Source: JOPF133 sp052144935
GTDB taxonomy: Bacteria > Acidobacteriota > Terriglobia > Bryobacterales > Bryobacteraceae
DNA: 28,322 nucleotides
Assembly (NCBI GenBank): GCA_052144935.1
Contig: JBKQPR010000088.1
Span: 1 to 28,322, forward strand
Direction: 5' to 3'
Part shown: positions 1 through 8,790 of the stretch, piece by piece
Layout: each line of letters begins with the position of its first letter
How positions within the stretch are numbered: the first letter of the stretch is position 1
Made by a program: the position numbers and the translations under genes
Notes under the pieces: generated by a model
Databases searched by the model: none
Seen by the model: only the letters and a program-made list of their open reading frames with translations
Told to the model about the DNA's origin: nothing

Positions 1-335
<335 letters not shown>

Positions 336-337
336 TG

Positions 338-450
338 TACCGGAGGCGCGGAGGAAAACACGGAGAACCAAATTCCTGAGTCTTCTCAGCGTCTCCGCGC
401 CCCTGCGCCAAAGGGCATCTGAGGCGAGCCTCTGGGTAGGCGCGGAGAGG
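338..450. repeat. Copy 1 of a dispersed GCGGAG-rich repeat
   Basis: This gene-free stretch between the intron-like end and the response regulator is built from short purine-rich units such as GGAGGCGCGGAGGAAAACAC and their complements (for example GCGTCTCCGCGCCCC), so the two halves could pair into a hairpin. Related sequence occurs at about 13600-13680 and 25695-25810. No open reading frame here is credible. The repeat lies just downstream of the stop of the response regulator gene and may act as its 3' end, but no clear T-tract terminator is visible. Confidence 0.55.
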
Positions 451-477
451 AAAACTTTATATTCGCCAATCGAACGA

Positions 478-1272
478 TTAGCCGTTTGGCTGGCGTGGCG
501 CTGAAAGATTGTCGGCGATAAGGTGAGGACGTTCCCTGGGATTGGCGCGAAATCGAGCCACCGTGGTATTGCGCAGCCGCTTGATCAGCCCCCTGGCGGT
601 TCCCAACGAACCTTCCAGCGCCGCGCGGACAAGCTGGCTGCGCGTCCGCACCCCGGTCTTGTGGAACAACTGCTGAACGGCAGCCTTCACGGCGCCTTCC
701 GAGAGGCCCAGATTGTTCCCAATCTTCTTGTTGGTGAGACCCCCGAGAATGCCCAGGAGCACCTTTCGCTCCCGATCCGACAGGACATTCGCGGATTTCG
801 GTTCGTCCGCCTGCGAGAGCGGGCCAATCGATTGATCGGCCAGGATTTGAATGGTTCTCTGGTCGAACCATACGGCGCCATCGGCGACCAGCTTGATGGC
901 CTGGACAAGGCGATCGGGCGCCTCGGACTTCAGGAAAATCCCCGAAGCGCCGAGCTTTATGGCGAGGGCTGAGTTCCTGGCATCGGCCGCGCCGGCGACG
1001 ATCAGGAAGCGGCCCTGGTAACCATTCCGGCGGGCCGCGGAGATGAATCCATCCTCGCCGGCGTGGCCCTCCATGGCGTGAACGAAATCCAGCAGTACGA
1101 CGTCAACCGGGGAAGCGTTGAGGATCTCGATCGCCTCGGCGGAGCCGCCACACTCCGCTACCACCTCAAGACCGGGCTGCAACGCCAAGAGACTGGCCAG
1201 GCTTGCCCGAAACAAGGCTTGGCCGTCGAGTAAGACCAGACGGATTCGATCTCCCCCGGTTTGTTCGTTCAC
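478..1272 (-). CDS. LuxR/NarL-family response regulator with atypical receiver
   Basis: This is a predicted cytoplasmic DNA-binding response regulator of 264 residues. Residues about 10-130 form a receiver domain. The likely phosphoacceptor is D62 in the segment DVVLLD, and the conserved lysine is K115 in FLKSE. Residues about 165-225 form a LuxR-type helix-turn-helix (VLSDRERKVLLGILGGLTNK onward, with NKKIGNNLGLSEGAVK as the recognition region). Two receiver positions are unusual. The normal acidic pair is D16-G17, so one acid is missing, and the switch Thr/Ser appears to be alanine (A93). Phosphorylation may therefore be weak or altered. The gene is divergent from the efflux operon across about 200 bp, so it could regulate that operon, but no partner histidine kinase is present. 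The start is an ATG; the final 40 or so residues after the HTH are arginine-rich and not part of the family core. Confidence 0.88.
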   Translation of the reverse strand: MNEQTGGDRIRLVLLDGQALFRASLASLLALQPGLEVVAECGGSAEAIEILNASPVDVVLLDFVHAMEGHAGEDGFISAARRNGYQGRFLIVAGAADARNSALAIKLGASGIFLKSEAPDRLVQAIKLVADGAVWFDQRTIQILADQSIGPLSQADEPKSANVLSDRERKVLLGILGGLTNKKIGNNLGLSEGAVKAAVQQLFHKTGVRTRSQLVRAALEGSLGTARGLIKRLRNTTVARFRANPRERPHLIADNLSAPRQPNG

Positions 1273-1471
1273 GCACCCTCCCTGCGGGCCGCCGGCCGAC
1301 TACTCCCCGGCGTTGAATTCAGATTATGGTGAATCGCCATCTCTGCCAAGCGCTAAAGCCAAAAGATACGGCGTACTGTCGTAAGACTGCCTGGTTGACT
1401 GAAAGATTGGCAAGCCACCGATTGAGTACCTGACGATTATCTAAAGAAAGGCGCCTCTGAACGGAAGATAC

Positions 1472-2875
1472 GTGGCGCAGCTCACTCGGACCGCGATAAG
1501 AAGAGGAGTGGGCGCCTCGTGGTCCGCTCTTTGCACTCTCCTCTACCTTATGAAGACCTCACCAAACACCGTCCGGGGAAATATTGCGAGGAGCATTGCG
1601 AGGCACTGGCGGCGCGCGTGCGGCGCCATTCTAGCCGCGGGATTGCTGCCGGCGGTAGTGAGGGCCCAGACCGCCTTTACCTGGCAGCAGATCAAGGACA
1701 AATTCGAAGCCGCCAACCCGACTCTGCAGGCGGCCCAACTCAACTTCGATGAATCCCGCGCCGCCGAAGTCACAGCGTACCTGCGCCCCAACCCGGACCT
1801 TACGGGAACCATCGATCAACTCAATCCCCTGTCGACCATGCCTTCACCGTTCCCGGGAACTTCCGTTTACAGGCCTCTTGCCAACGCGCTGCCCTTTGGC
1901 TCCGTCAGCTATCTCCACGAGCGCGACCACAAGCGGGAGTTGCGGCTGGACAGCGCGCGCAAGTCCACCGAGATTGCCGGCTCCACCTATTCGGATCAGG
2001 AGCGCGGTTTGCTGTTCAACCTGCGAAGCGCCTTTGTACAAACCTTGCAGGCCAAAGCCGTGCTGCAGAATGCCAGGGAGAACCTGGACTACTGGGATCG
2101 CGAGCTCACGGTGAATCGCAAGCGCTTCCAGGCCGGCGACCTGGCGCAAGTAGACCTGGATCGCCTGGAACTGCAGCGCGTCCAATTCGAGTCCGACCTG
2201 GAAACGGCAACTGTGAATTTACGCACGGCCAAGATCCAGATTCTCATGCTGATGAATGATCGCACGCCTCTCGAACGGTTCGACGTCACAGGACCGTACG
2301 ACTTCGTCGACCACCTGCTGCCCATGGAAGAATTCCGCAACATGGGGATGGAGGCGCGGCCGGACTTGAAGGCTGCCATGCAATCGGTAGAATTGGCGAA
2401 AACCAATCATCTGCTGGCGGTCGCCAATGGTTCCACCGATCCCACCTTCACCGTGGATTTTGCCCGCAACCCGCCCATTCCCGTATATTTCGGCGTGAGC
2501 GTTTCGATTCCCCTGCGGATCTTCGACCGGAATCAGGGCGAAAAGGCGCGGACTCAAGTCGACATCGGCCGCAATGAGCGCTTGCGGGACGCCGCGCAGG
2601 CGCAGGTATTCAGCGACGTAGATACGGCCTACGTCACGTTGGTCAGCGCTGTCAACCTGTTGCGGCCGTATAGGGACAAGTACCTGAAACTCGCCGGCGA
2701 CACCCGCAACCGAATCGCCTTCTCCTACCAAAACGGCGGGGCTTCCCTGCTGGATTACCTGGATGCGGAGAAGGCGTATCGCGATACACGCCTGGCGTAT
2801 CTGAATCTGATTGGTTCTTACCTGACCGCGGTGGCCCAAATGAACATGGCGGCGGGCCGGGAGGTGATTCAATGA
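1472..2875 (+). CDS. TolC-family outer membrane efflux protein (CusC/CzcC-like)
   Basis: This is the outer-membrane channel of a tripartite RND efflux system. The product of 467 residues carries the repeated outer-membrane efflux protein (OEP) region in its mature part (roughly residues 60-460), with long helical segments such as NLRSAFVQTLQAKAVLQNAR and a second set late in the protein. The GTG at 1472 has a GGAAG 4-5 bases upstream, but an ATG at 1550 (codon 27) gives a more typical protein. From there the sequence has a basic N-region, a hydrophobic stretch (GAILAAGLLPAVV) and a cleavage site near VRAQ, that is, a Sec signal peptide. I favour 1550 as the true start but give the longer frame. 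Its stop overlaps the adaptor gene by four bases (ATGA), so the two are translationally coupled. Substrate cannot be told from this subunit. Confidence 0.9.
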   Translation: MAQLTRTAIRRGVGASWSALCTLLYLMKTSPNTVRGNIARSIARHWRRACGAILAAGLLPAVVRAQTAFTWQQIKDKFEAANPTLQAAQLNFDESRAAEVTAYLRPNPDLTGTIDQLNPLSTMPSPFPGTSVYRPLANALPFGSVSYLHERDHKRELRLDSARKSTEIAGSTYSDQERGLLFNLRSAFVQTLQAKAVLQNARENLDYWDRELTVNRKRFQAGDLAQVDLDRLELQRVQFESDLETATVNLRTAKIQILMLMNDRTPLERFDVTGPYDFVDHLLPMEEFRNMGMEARPDLKAAMQSVELAKTNHLLAVANGSTDPTFTVDFARNPPIPVYFGVSVSIPLRIFDRNQGEKARTQVDIGRNERLRDAAQAQVFSDVDTAYVTLVSAVNLLRPYRDKYLKLAGDTRNRIAFSYQNGGASLLDYLDAEKAYRDTRLAYLNLIGSYLTAVAQMNMAAGREVIQ

Positions 2876-4017
2876 ATCGCTCATTTCTTCTCGAAGCAAC
2901 TGTGTGTGCGTGTGTAATTCTTTCAAGCGTCGCGTGCGGAACGCGGGTCACGGCCGCATCGTCAAAGGATGGCGATACGGGTCCGCGTCCGTCGAAGGTC
3001 GAGCCGGACATGGACGCCAGCAACTTCAAGGTGGACCATCCGGAGCAGTTTCCCCTGGCTATGGCAGGCGAGCATGTGGCCTCGCCGGAACTCGACGTGA
3101 CCGGTGTAGTCAGTCCCGACGTATCGCGGCAGGTGCCGGTGCCCTCGCTCGCCTCGGGCCGGATCGTGGAAATCGATGCGCGACTGGGAGACGAAGTCAA
3201 GAAAGGGCAGCTTCTGTTCAAGGTCAGGAGCACCGACATCGCGGGCGCCTTTTCGGATTATCAAAAAGCCGTCAAGAACGAGCAGTTGTCGAAGATTCAA
3301 CTGGATCGCGCCAAGCTCCTGTTCGACAACGGGGCCATTCCCAAGAGCGCTCTGGAAATCGCGCAGACCACCGAAGATAACGCCAAAATCGATCTGGAAA
3401 CCACCACCGAGCACCTTCGCTTGCTGGGGTCCGACCCCGACCACCCGACCGGGATCGTGGACGTCCCCGCTCCGGTCTCGGGAGTGATTACCGATCAACA
3501 GATCGCCATCGCGTCGGGCGTGCAGGCGCTGACGCCGCCCAACCCGTTTACGATCTCCGACGTGTCGCACGTCTGGATCGTTTGCGATGTCTACGAGAAC
3601 GACCTGGCGCAGGTGCACATCGGTGAATACGCGGACATCCACCTGAACGCCTATCCCAATCGGACCCTGCGCGGAAAGATCGGCAACATCGCACAAATCA
3701 TGGACCCGAACCTGCGTACCGCCAAGGTGCGCCTGGAAGTGGAGAATCCCGGCCTCATGCGCTTTGGGATGTTCGTCACCGCGGCCTTCCACGGATTGAC
3801 CACGGAAAAGTATGCGACCGTGCCGGCCACGGCGATCCTTCACTTGCACGACCGCGACTGGGTCTATACGCCACTCCAGGATGGGCGATTCCGCCGCGTC
3901 GAAGTGGCCGCCGGCAACACGCTCCCCGGGAATCTGCAGGAAGTCGTTTCGGGCATCAAGCCAGGCGCCCAGGTGGTCGCGAATGCCCTCGTCCTGCAAA
4001 ACACCGTGGAGCAATAG
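2872..4017 (+). CDS. RND efflux periplasmic adaptor subunit (CusB/CzcB-like)
   Basis: This membrane-fusion protein of 381 residues should link the inner-membrane pump to the outer-membrane channel. The N-terminus is hydrophobic and ends in SSVAC, with C22 a possible but imperfect lipidation site. The two halves of the lipoyl-like barrel-sandwich domain lie at about residues 88-120 (ASGRIVEIDARLGDEVKKGQ) and 196-230 (VPAPVSGVITDQQ). They are separated by a short alpha-hairpin (about 122-185). A beta-barrel domain follows (about 232-305, including VWIVCDVYENDL and GEYADIHLNAYP), then the membrane-proximal domain. The hairpin is short, as usual in heavy-metal adaptors. No His/Met-rich N-terminal metal-binding segment is visible, which leaves metal specificity open. 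It overlaps the channel gene by four bases and is directly followed by the pump gene, so the three form one operon. Confidence 0.92.
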   Translation: MNRSFLLEATVCACVILSSVACGTRVTAASSKDGDTGPRPSKVEPDMDASNFKVDHPEQFPLAMAGEHVASPELDVTGVVSPDVSRQVPVPSLASGRIVEIDARLGDEVKKGQLLFKVRSTDIAGAFSDYQKAVKNEQLSKIQLDRAKLLFDNGAIPKSALEIAQTTEDNAKIDLETTTEHLRLLGSDPDHPTGIVDVPAPVSGVITDQQIAIASGVQALTPPNPFTISDVSHVWIVCDVYENDLAQVHIGEYADIHLNAYPNRTLRGKIGNIAQIMDPNLRTAKVRLEVENPGLMRFGMFVTAAFHGLTTEKYATVPATAILHLHDRDWVYTPLQDGRFRRVEVAAGNTLPGNLQEVVSGIKPGAQVVANALVLQNTVEQ

Positions 4018-7000
4018 ATGATTAACAGCCTCGTCACTTTCGCTCTCGAGAATCGCTTTCTGGTCTTAGTGATCGCGCTGCTCTTATTTGTCTGGGGCGC
4101 CATATCGTTTCACCAGCTTCCCGTGGAAGCCTATCCGGACGTGGCCAACAACTATGTCGAGATCATCACGCAGTGGCCGGGAATCGCGGCGGAGCAGATC
4201 GAGCAGCAGGTCACCATACCGCTCGAAATCGTGATGAACGGCATCCCTGGCGTGGTCCATCTGCGCTCGTTCTCGATTTTTGGCCTCTCCGACCTGAAGC
4301 TGGTCTTCGACGACGATACGGACAACGGCTGGAACCGCGAGCGAGTCCTGGAGCGCCTCGCACAGGTCACCCTGCCGCCGGGCGTGTCGCCTCAGATGGG
4401 AACCGACTGGAGTCCGGTGGGGCAAATCTACTTCTTTACGCTCCGCAGCACCAATCCTCAGTACGACGTAATGGAATTGAAGTCCATCGAAGACTGGATC
4501 GTGGAGAAGAACCTGAAATCCGTCCCGGATATCGTCGATGTTGCTACTTTCGGCGGCCCGACACGCGAATATCAGGTGCGTGTCGATCCCAATAAGCTGA
4601 TCTCCTATGGGCTAAGCCTCGCCCAGGTCGAACAACAGCTTACGAATAACAATGTCAATGCCGGCGGCAGCTTCCTCGAAGCTGGCCTGCAACAGATCAA
4701 CGTTCGGGAAGTTGGGCTGGTCAAGACCGTACGCGACATCGAAAACACGGTCCTCATGACCAAGAGCGGCACCCCGCTCCGCGTGAAGGATATCGCCGTC
4801 GTCTCGCAAGGTCCCAAGATCCGTCTTGGCCAATTCGCACGCGCGATTCGCCGCGAGGACGGCAGGATTATCGACAACGACGATGTGGTTTCGGCGTGGG
4901 TGCCCATGCGCAAGGGCGCGGATGCCGAAGCTGCCCTCCGGGGACTCCACGTTAAAGTACAGGAACTGAACGATCTCATCCTGCCGCCGGGAGTGAAACT
5001 CGTTCCCTTCATCGACCGCAGCGAGTTGGTGCACCATACGACGGAAACAGTCCTTCACAACCTCACCGAGGGAATCATCCTTGTGGTGATCATTCTGCTG
5101 CTGTTTCTCGGGAATGCCCGGGGAGCCGTCATCGTCGCCCTGACCATCCCGTTTTCGCTTCTGTTCGCCGCCACGTGTTTGAAGCTGAAGGGCATTCCCG
5201 CAAACCTGCTGTCTCTGGGGGCGTTGGACTTCGGCATGGTGGTGGATGGCGCCGTGGTGATGGTTGAGAACATCGTGCGTCACCTGAGCCGCACGGAGGA
5301 GCGCTACCGAACCCCCAGAGAGAAGATCTTCGAAGCGGCGCACGAAGTGCAGCGCCCGGTGTTTTACGCCATCGGCATCATCATCACCGCTTACCTGCCT
5401 ATCTTCACACTGCAGCGGGTGGAAGGCCGGCTGTTCAAGCCCATGGCCTGGACGGTGGCATTCGCTCTACTGGGCGCGCTGCTGTTCTCCATGCTGGTGG
5501 CGCCGGTGCTGGCCAGTTTCTTCTTCCCCAAAGGCACGCGCGAATGGCACAACCCCGTCATGAATTGGCTGACCGGCGCATATCGCAGCGCGCTGAGAGT
5601 GGCCATCCGGCTGCGCTGGCTCACCGTCGCCGGAGGTGTCGCCGGCCTCGCCGTGGCGCTCTACCTGTGGCTCGGGGGGGCCATCGGGTCCGAGTTTCTT
5701 CCGCACCTGGATGAAGGGGCCCTGTGGGTGCGCGGCACTCTTGCACCGAGCACCGGGCCCGCGGAAGGTATTCGCCTGGCCAACCAGGCGCGGATTCTGC
5801 TGTGCTCTTTTCCCGAGGTCACCGAGTGTACCAGTCAGGTGGGCCGTCCCGACGATGGAACCGACACGACTGGCTTTTTCAACACCGAGTACTTCGTCGG
5901 CCTGAAGCCCAAGGAACAATGGCGGCCGGGGTTCCACCAGGACAAGGACGAAGTCATCGCGTCCATGAACCGTGAACTCGTCAGGCTTCCTGGCGTGATC
6001 TGGAACTTCTCCCAACCGATTGCGGACAACATGGAAGAAGCCGTCAGCGGCGTCAAGGGACAGCTTGCGACTAAAATCTATGGGGACGACTTAGGCGTTC
6101 TCGAACAAAGGGCCGATCAGATCGTCAACATCATGCGCGGGGTGAGGGGGATTCAGGACCTGGGCGTGTTTCGCGTCCTGGGCCAGCCGAATCTGAATGT
6201 GACGGTGGACCGCCGGCAGGCAGCCCGCTTTCAGATCAACGTAGCGGACGTACAAGACGCCATCCAAACCGCGGTGGGCGGCAATGCCCTTACTCAGGTC
6301 CTGGATGGCGAGGCACGCTATGACCTGGTCATGCGCTATCTGCCGAAGTACCGCGACACAGAGGAGGCCATTGATAACATTCGCTTGCTGTCACCCACCG
6401 GCGAACGAGTGTCGCTCGCGCAGCTTTGCAAAATCGAGGAGCGCGACGGCGCTTCGGAAATCTACCGCGAAGGGAACCAGCGGTATATCGCGGTCAAATA
6501 CAGCGTACGCGAACGGGACTTGGGCGGCGCCGTGGAGGAGTCGATCGAGAAGGTAAACAAGCAAGTTCAAATGCCGCGCGGGTACCACATCGACTGGGAG
6601 GGCGAGTACGAGAGCGAGCAGCGCGCCGACGAGCGCCTGCACGTCATCGTGCCGCTGACCATCCTGCTGATCTTCGTCATCCTATACGCCATGTTCCGTT
6701 CTCTCAAATGGGCGACCTTGATCCTGGTCAATGTGATGCTCGCGCGCATCGGCGGCTTACTGGCTCTCTTAGTCACGCACACGAACTTCAGCGTCTCCTC
6801 GGGGGTCGGCTTTCTGGCGCTATTCGGCGTCTCGGTGCAAACCGGCGTGATCATGCTCGAATACATCAATCAGCGGCGCGCCCGCGGCCACTCGATCGAA
6901 GAATCGGCCATAGAAGGCGCCGTCTTACGGCTGCGGCCCATCATGATGACCATGCTTGTGGCGACGCTCGGCCTGCTGCCCGCCGCGCTTTCCCACAACA

Positions 7001-7152
7001 TCGGCTCGGACTCGCAGCGGCCCTTCGCCATTGTAATCGTCGGCGGATTGGTGGCCGACCTGGTGATGAGCATCTTCCTGCTGCCGACCCTCTATGTGTG
7101 GATGGCCAGCGATCACGATGTGCTCCCGGTGGTGGAAGCGGACTCCTTCTAG
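4018..7152 (+). CDS. CzcA-type heavy-metal RND efflux permease
   Basis: This inner-membrane proton antiporter of 1044 residues has the expected length and architecture. TM1 lies near residue 15-32, followed by the first large periplasmic porter loop, TM2-6 (about 345-510) and TM7 (about 530-555). The second porter loop then leads to TM8-12 (about 875-1030). The TM4 motif reads DFGMVVDGAVVMVEN, giving acidic residues D404, D410 and E417. In CzcA of Cupriavidus the equivalent residues are, as I recall, D402, D408 and E415, needed for proton coupling. This motif is the divalent-cation (Co/Zn/Cd/Ni) form and not the monovalent CusA form, so a divalent metal substrate is likely. The exact metal is not decided by the sequence. 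The ATG directly follows the adaptor stop with no gap. Past the stop lies mobile debris, so the operon ends here. Confidence 0.93.
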   Translation: MINSLVTFALENRFLVLVIALLLFVWGAISFHQLPVEAYPDVANNYVEIITQWPGIAAEQIEQQVTIPLEIVMNGIPGVVHLRSFSIFGLSDLKLVFDDDTDNGWNRERVLERLAQVTLPPGVSPQMGTDWSPVGQIYFFTLRSTNPQYDVMELKSIEDWIVEKNLKSVPDIVDVATFGGPTREYQVRVDPNKLISYGLSLAQVEQQLTNNNVNAGGSFLEAGLQQINVREVGLVKTVRDIENTVLMTKSGTPLRVKDIAVVSQGPKIRLGQFARAIRREDGRIIDNDDVVSAWVPMRKGADAEAALRGLHVKVQELNDLILPPGVKLVPFIDRSELVHHTTETVLHNLTEGIILVVIILLLFLGNARGAVIVALTIPFSLLFAATCLKLKGIPANLLSLGALDFGMVVDGAVVMVENIVRHLSRTEERYRTPREKIFEAAHEVQRPVFYAIGIIITAYLPIFTLQRVEGRLFKPMAWTVAFALLGALLFSMLVAPVLASFFFPKGTREWHNPVMNWLTGAYRSALRVAIRLRWLTVAGGVAGLAVALYLWLGGAIGSEFLPHLDEGALWVRGTLAPSTGPAEGIRLANQARILLCSFPEVTECTSQVGRPDDGTDTTGFFNTEYFVGLKPKEQWRPGFHQDKDEVIASMNRELVRLPGVIWNFSQPIADNMEEAVSGVKGQLATKIYGDDLGVLEQRADQIVNIMRGVRGIQDLGVFRVLGQPNLNVTVDRRQAARFQINVADVQDAIQTAVGGNALTQVLDGEARYDLVMRYLPKYRDTEEAIDNIRLLSPTGERVSLAQLCKIEERDGASEIYREGNQRYIAVKYSVRERDLGGAVEESIEKVNKQVQMPRGYHIDWEGEYESEQRADERLHVIVPLTILLIFVILYAMFRSLKWATLILVNVMLARIGGLLALLVTHTNFSVSSGVGFLALFGVSVQTGVIMLEYINQRRARGHSIEESAIEGAVLRLRPIMMTMLVATLGLLPAALSHNIGSDSQRPFAIVIVGGLVADLVMSIFLLPTLYVWMASDHDVLPVVEADSF

Positions 7153-7230
7153 CGAGGCAACGGTTCGACGCGGAGGCGGTAGGGTAGGAGAGAGGGCGAG
7201 CACAAATGTGCGACCCACCTTCCCCTCGTC

Positions 7231-7264
7231 GAACCGCACAAGCAGATTTCCCGACATCCGGCTC
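7231..7264 (-). ncRNA. Group II intron domain V
   Basis: The 34-base minus-strand sequence starts GAGCCGGATG and ends GTGCGGTTC. It has the exact length of a bacterial domain V, the AGC-type catalytic triad near the 5' end, a GGAAA-like apical loop and pairing of the outer GAGCCG with CGGTTC. This is the catalytic core hairpin of the intron. Its placement 54 bases after the maturase stop and just before a domain VI-like stem supports the call. Confidence 0.82.
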
Positions 7265-7317
7265 TCCTGAAAGCATGTCGCCTCAGGCGTGCACAGGCAG
7301 TTGTACGGCTGCCAGCC

Positions 7318-7684
7318 CTACAGGTACACCAGCCCAGAATGCTCGATCTGCTTGGAGTAGCTGACCCCCTCCGGCGGTCGGAGGGGCCGTTGGCTGCCGC
7401 CGTCTCAGATGCTGCACGAGACGTTCGCGAACGTCCGTGGTGACCTCCCGGAAGCCCCGTCGGGGATACCCAAACTGGAAATCGTTCCGCCAGCCTTTCA
7501 GGTGCCGGTTCAGCTTTTCAATCCGTTGCGGGATGGGCTGAAAACACTGTCGATGATCGGTCATCTCGTGCAGCTTGCTCCGCTCCTTCTTCAATGCCTT
7601 CGCCGACCGGCCCACGTGCCAATATCGCCTCTCACGCCCTTGCAGGTCGCGATCGTATCGAAACGTGAACCCGGAAACTCCGGA
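7318..7684 (-). pseudogene. ltrA: Group II intron reverse transcriptase/maturase, C-terminal remnant with frameshift
   Basis: The recognisable part begins with GFTFRYDRDLQGRERRYWHV and runs through FQPIPQRIEKLNRHLKGW and FGYPRRGFREV to VRERLVQHLRRR. This is the X (maturase) domain and C-terminus of intron-encoded reverse transcriptases. The reading frame then breaks near 7397-7404. After a shift of one base, the normal ending PPEGVSYSKQIEHSGLVYL appears and stops at 7318-7320. The whole reverse transcriptase domain is missing. The unshifted frame runs on to 7283 with meaningless sequence. The protein would have had RNA splicing and reverse transcription functions; this copy is dead. Confidence 0.82.
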
Positions 7685-7694
7685 CTCGCACGAG

Positions 7695-7916
7695 TCGCAG
7701 CGTGCCCAGGGCAAGGAGCACCACGCGGCGGTGCGGGCGCTGGCCTGCAAATGGATTCGCATCATTTATCGATGTTGGAAGGACGGCAAACCCTATGACG
7801 AGCAGCTCTATCTCCACGCCCTGCAGAAACGCCACTCTCCGTTGCGGGCCGACCCAGCCACCGGGTTCGGGTGGAAGACGGCGGGATTTGCGAAATTCTC
7901 CAACGAAACCTCTTGA
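7695..7916 (+). pseudogene. IS110-family transposase, C-terminal remnant
   Basis: The plus-strand frame contains QGKEHHAAVRALACKWIRII, then YRCWKDGKPYDEQLYLHALQ, and ends WKTAGFAKFSNETS with a stop at 7914-7916. This matches the C-terminal end of one branch of IS110/IS116/IS902 transposases, where the terminal helices follow the Transposase_20 domain. The DEDD RuvC-like N-terminal domain is absent. The fragment abuts the truncated maturase within about 10 bp, so one element probably inserted into, or recombined with, the other. Its stop is 35 bases from the end of hpnD. Confidence 0.75.
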
Positions 7917-7950
7917 CGGAGTAACTCAGAAGACTCCGCGTCGTGGTTCG

Positions 7951-8790
7951 CTACCCCACCAGAGCACGCACTAGAATCCACGATTTCTCGATCGCCGAGA
8001 GCCGCACGCGGCGCGTAAACACATCGTAGTTGGTTTGCTCGATCCTCTCCAGCAAGCGCGCATAGATCGAGATCAGGGCCACCAGTGACGGCCGGCTGCG
8101 CGGATGGATCAGATCCAGCAAGGGCGCCGAATCGTGGTAGTAGGCGCGCGCCCGGGCGGCCTCGAAGCGCATCATCTCGACGAAAGCCTCGGTGCGGTGG
8201 CCGGCCCGCAGATCCTCTTCGGTCACTCCGAAGCGCCGCAAATCTTCGCCGGGAAGGTACAGGCGGCCGCTCTCGGCGTCTTCGCGAATGTCCCTCAGAA
8301 TGTTGGTGAGCTGAAAGGCCACGCCGCATCTCTCGGCCAGCGGCAGGGCGCTGGGGGTATCGAATCCGAAAATGTGGATGGCGGTCAGCCCCACCACCGA
8401 GGCCACCTGATAGCAATAGCGGTACAACTCGGCGAAGGTTTCAAAGCGCCGCCGGTCCAGATCGGACACCACCCCGTCGATCATTTCGCGGAAATACTGG
8501 TGCGGAATGCCAAACCGCCGCACGGTGTGGTGGAAGGCCGGCCATACCGGGTGGCCGCTGAAGCGCCCCTCGAGCGCCGCTTCCATCTCGCTGCGCCAGC
8601 CCTCCAGCGCGGCGCGCGTGGCGCCGGGTTCGTCGCTCAGGTCGTCGGAATGGCGCATGAAGGCGTAGATCGCGCACATGGCCTTGCGCTGTTGGGCCGA
8701 AAGCAGCAGGAACGAGTAGTAGAAGTTCTTGGCCCGCGTGCGCGCCACGCGCTTACAGTAGGCGTAGGATTCCTCGACCGCGCGCATCAC
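7951..8790 (-). CDS. hpnD: Presqualene diphosphate synthase (HpnD-type squalene/phytoene synthase family)
   Basis: This all-helical trans-prenyltransferase of 279 residues condenses two farnesyl diphosphates to presqualene diphosphate in the HpnCDE route to squalene. The first Asp-rich motif is DDLSDE (D49, D50, D53), the second is NILRDIRED (N163, D167, D171), and the N-terminal segment reads RAKNFYYSFLLLSAQQRK, as in HpnD. The GTG start at 8790 overlaps the hpnC stop by four bases; an ATG immediately after it at 8787 is an equally good start. It is the last gene of the hopanoid operon; beyond its stop lie IS110 and intron remnants instead of the usual hpnE. Separation of HpnC and HpnD is by resemblance to each subfamily and is fairly secure. 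Confidence 0.9.
   Translation of the reverse strand: MMRAVEESYAYCKRVARTRAKNFYYSFLLLSAQQRKAMCAIYAFMRHSDDLSDEPGATRAALEGWRSEMEAALEGRFSGHPVWPAFHHTVRRFGIPHQYFREMIDGVVSDLDRRRFETFAELYRYCYQVASVVGLTAIHIFGFDTPSALPLAERCGVAFQLTNILRDIREDAESGRLYLPGEDLRRFGVTEEDLRAGHRTEAFVEMMRFEAARARAYYHDSAPLLDLIHPRSRPSLVALISIYARLLERIEQTNYDVFTRRVRLSAIEKSWILVRALVG

Larger units (their letters stand above)
7180..7690 (-). mobile_element. 3' end of a degraded group II intron
   Basis: On the minus strand this region holds, in the correct order, a maturase C-terminus (7318-7684), a 54-base spacer, domain V (7231-7264) and a domain VI-like stem (GAGGG paired with CCCTC, followed by CTACCCTAC), ending near 7180. The 5' part of the intron is missing: the maturase homology stops at about 7684, exactly where an IS110 fragment on the other strand begins. 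The element cannot be autonomous, because the maturase is truncated and frameshifted and domains I-III are absent. It has the same orientation as the intron-like sequence at the left edge of the window. Confidence 0.8.
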
